A program made the position numbers and the translations under genes. The notes under the pieces are model-generated. The model saw only the letters and a list, made by a program, of their open reading frames with translations, did no database searches and was not told the DNA's origin. This document shows, one piece after another, positions 62,585-64,000 of a stretch of DNA of 64,000 nucleotides (positions within the stretch are counted from its first letter, which is position 1; every line of letters begins with the position of its first letter). This stretch comes from Polyodon spathula (Eukaryota; Chordata; Actinopteri; Acipenseriformes; Polyodontidae): contig NC_054543.1 in the NCBI RefSeq assembly GCF_017654505.1, positions 22,912,002-22,976,001 on the forward strand. Direction: 5' to 3'.

Positions 62585-64000
62585 AGAAGAGTCGACCACA
62601 CCTACCTCTTTCATACACTGGAAGCCTTCGGGTTCGGTCCTGGTTTTATTTCTTATATTCGGCTTTTATATTCCAACATTTTTAGTATTTTAAAGATCAA
62701 CAATGGGCTGAGTCAGCCCTTCCCAGTGTGCAGGGGTATAAGGCAGGGCTGTGCCCTGTCTGGTATGCTGTATTCACTGGTTATAGAGCCTCTGCTGCAC
62801 CTGCTGAGGGTCAGGCTAGCTGGATGGAGAGTGCCCTCCTCGCCCTCCACACCCTCCTCTGCCACAGTGAAGGTGTCTGCCTACACAGACGATGTGACTG
62901 TGTTTGTGAGTGGGGATGCAGATGTCCAAGCGCTGCAGCAGACTCTAAATGAGTTCCAGAGAGCATCTTCTGCCAGAGTAAACTGGGCAAAATGTGACAC
63001 CTTCCTGTCAGGCAGCTGGGATGAGGGCACCCCTCCTTTCCTGCCTGAGGGGCTGAAATGGAACAGAACAGGTATTAAAGTGTTGGGGGTGCACCTCGGA
63101 ACAGAAAACTACATGAAAAAGAACTGGGAGGGTTTGTTGGACAGGGTGAGGGGGCGGCTGCAGAGGTGGAAGGGACTGCTGGCTCAACTGTCCTTCAAGG
63201 GCCGGGTGCTTGTTATTAATAATCTGGTGGCCTCTAGTATGCCTGGACCCACCCCAGGGCCTGGTGAAGGAGATCCAGAGAGTGTTGCTGGAGTTCTTTT
63301 GGAGCGGGAGACACAGTTTGAGGCCAGCAGTCCTCTACCTCCCTAGTGATGACGGGGGGCAGGGGCTAGTCAGCATTGCCAGCAGGGTGGCAGCCTTCAG
63401 ACTGCAGGCGGTTCAGAGACTCCTGTACACTGAGGAGGAGGCTCATTGGAAGAGGCTGGCCTGTTTCCTTCTCAATAGATTTGGGGGGCTGGGGTTAGGA
63501 AAACACCTGTTTTTAATTGAGAACACCAGTTTTAGTAAAGCAGGACTTCCTCCTTTTTATCAAAGTATTTTAAAAGCCTGGCAGCTGGTGAGGGTGGAAA
63601 GGGATGTGGAGTCCTTGACAGGGCAGGACCTGTTTCTGGAGCCCCTATTTTTTAATCCACTCTTTCCAGTTAAGTTCCTCCAGTCGATGACGCTCTGTGC
63701 CAGTTTTTTAAAAGCAGGTGTAACCAGGATGGTCCACCTGTTAAACCTTGAGCTCTCCTGCTGGCTAACTGCCTCCCAGCTAACTGCACAGCTAGGCTGG
63801 CACTCAGAGAGGCTTGCAGAAAGACTGATGGGTGAGTTGAGGGGCTGCCTCTCCCCGCGGCTCAAGGCAGTCCTGAGGGAGGAGTTGTCCAGAGGCACAG
63901 AGCAGAGACAGCTTTCCTTATTTCCAGGGATGATCGTGTCACCAGCAGTAGGTGAGGAAGGTGAGGGCGGTGGAGAGAATGGAGGGACTTTGCTTAAATT
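62585..64000 (+). pseudogene. Tx1-like LINE ORF2, C-terminal part
   Basis: Resumes near 62593 with RVDHTYLFHTLEAFGFGP and FPVCRGIRQGCALSGMLYSLVIEPLL. The catalytic box reads AYTDDVTVFV (62880-62910), keeping both Asp. VNWAKCDTFLSG and LSFKGRVLVINNLVASS follow. A frameshift near 63240 moves to LVKEIQRVLLEFFWSGRHSL and VLYLPSDDGGQGLVSIASRV. The C-terminal region stays open in that frame towards the window end, where the gene is cut off. Confidence 0.83.

Larger units (their letters stand above)
59105..64000 (+). mobile_element. Tx1-like (L1 superfamily) LINE, runs off window
   Basis: Two-ORF LINE with a CCHC-bearing ORF1 and an APE endonuclease-RT ORF2. The wording of ORF1 and ORF2 is that of Tx1-clade elements of fish and amphibians. 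About 150-200 bp of RT are missing near 62540-62590. The 3' end is outside the window. The 5' end position is approximate. Confidence 0.85.

Overview
This is vertebrate nuclear DNA, most likely from a non-teleost ray-finned fish such as a sturgeon or paddlefish. That placement is an inference from the mix of repeats: CR1-type LINEs ending in TTCTTATG units, Tc1-like transposons with fish-type sequence, DIRS1-like and Gmr1-like Ty3/gypsy elements, gamma/epsilon-like endogenous retroviruses (ERVs), a Tx1-like LINE, and long (TA)n/(CA)n microsatellites. There are no operons or bacterial features. The window holds one assembly gap of exactly 500 N.

Host genes are sparse. The clearest is TIAL1 on the minus strand: a 29-nt first coding exon (13801-13829) with a GTAAGT donor and a CpG/YY1-type promoter, and a 97-nt second exon (9492-9588) with consensus splice sites. 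The 4.2-kb intron between them carries a Tc1 transposon with an uninterrupted transposase frame. The remaining TIAL1 exons must lie left of the window or were not recognised. A broken gene joining a beta/gamma-crystallin repeat to an aerolysin-like pore-forming module lies at 57.6-58.4 kb. A decayed THAP zinc-finger fragment lies at 7.9 kb.

Layout: 0-2.6 kb CR1 LINE; 3.0-5.2 kb microsatellite plus two opposed Tc1 remnants; 5.2-15.2 kb non-coding sequence with THAP and the TIAL1 exons; 15.2-16.6 kb CR1; 16.6-25.2 kb DIRS1-like element interrupted by a nearly full-length CR1 (19.65-23.78 kb) and an LTR-like insert; 25.3-29.6 kb ERV copy 1; 29.6-31.2 kb inverted-repeat remnant and the 5' part of a Gmr1-like gypsy; 31.4-33.4 kb two CR1 copies; 33.4-37.0 kb minus-strand Gmr1-like gypsy; 37.2-37.8 kb internally deleted CR1; 38.5-40.9 kb a decayed integrase plus Ulp1-protease unit; 43.8-45.9 kb plus-strand Gmr1-like gypsy; 45.9-51.6 kb ERV copy 2, its gag split by a solo LTR with a 5-bp target duplication; 51.9-53.5 kb CR1 end, gap, Tc1 end; 53.5-56.8 kb non-coding; 56.8-58.4 kb antisense reverse-transcriptase fragment and the crystallin-aerolysin pseudogene; 59.2-64 kb Tx1-like LINE running off the window.

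The most unusual unit is the integrase plus Ulp1-like protease locus at 38.5-40.9 kb. It keeps a DD35E integrase core and a complete-looking H/D/Q/C protease signature and resembles a Ginger-type transposon or a gene derived from one. The gypsy elements are also notable: protease is followed by integrase and then reverse transcriptase, and gag carries a SCAN-like region, as expected for the Gmr1 lineage.
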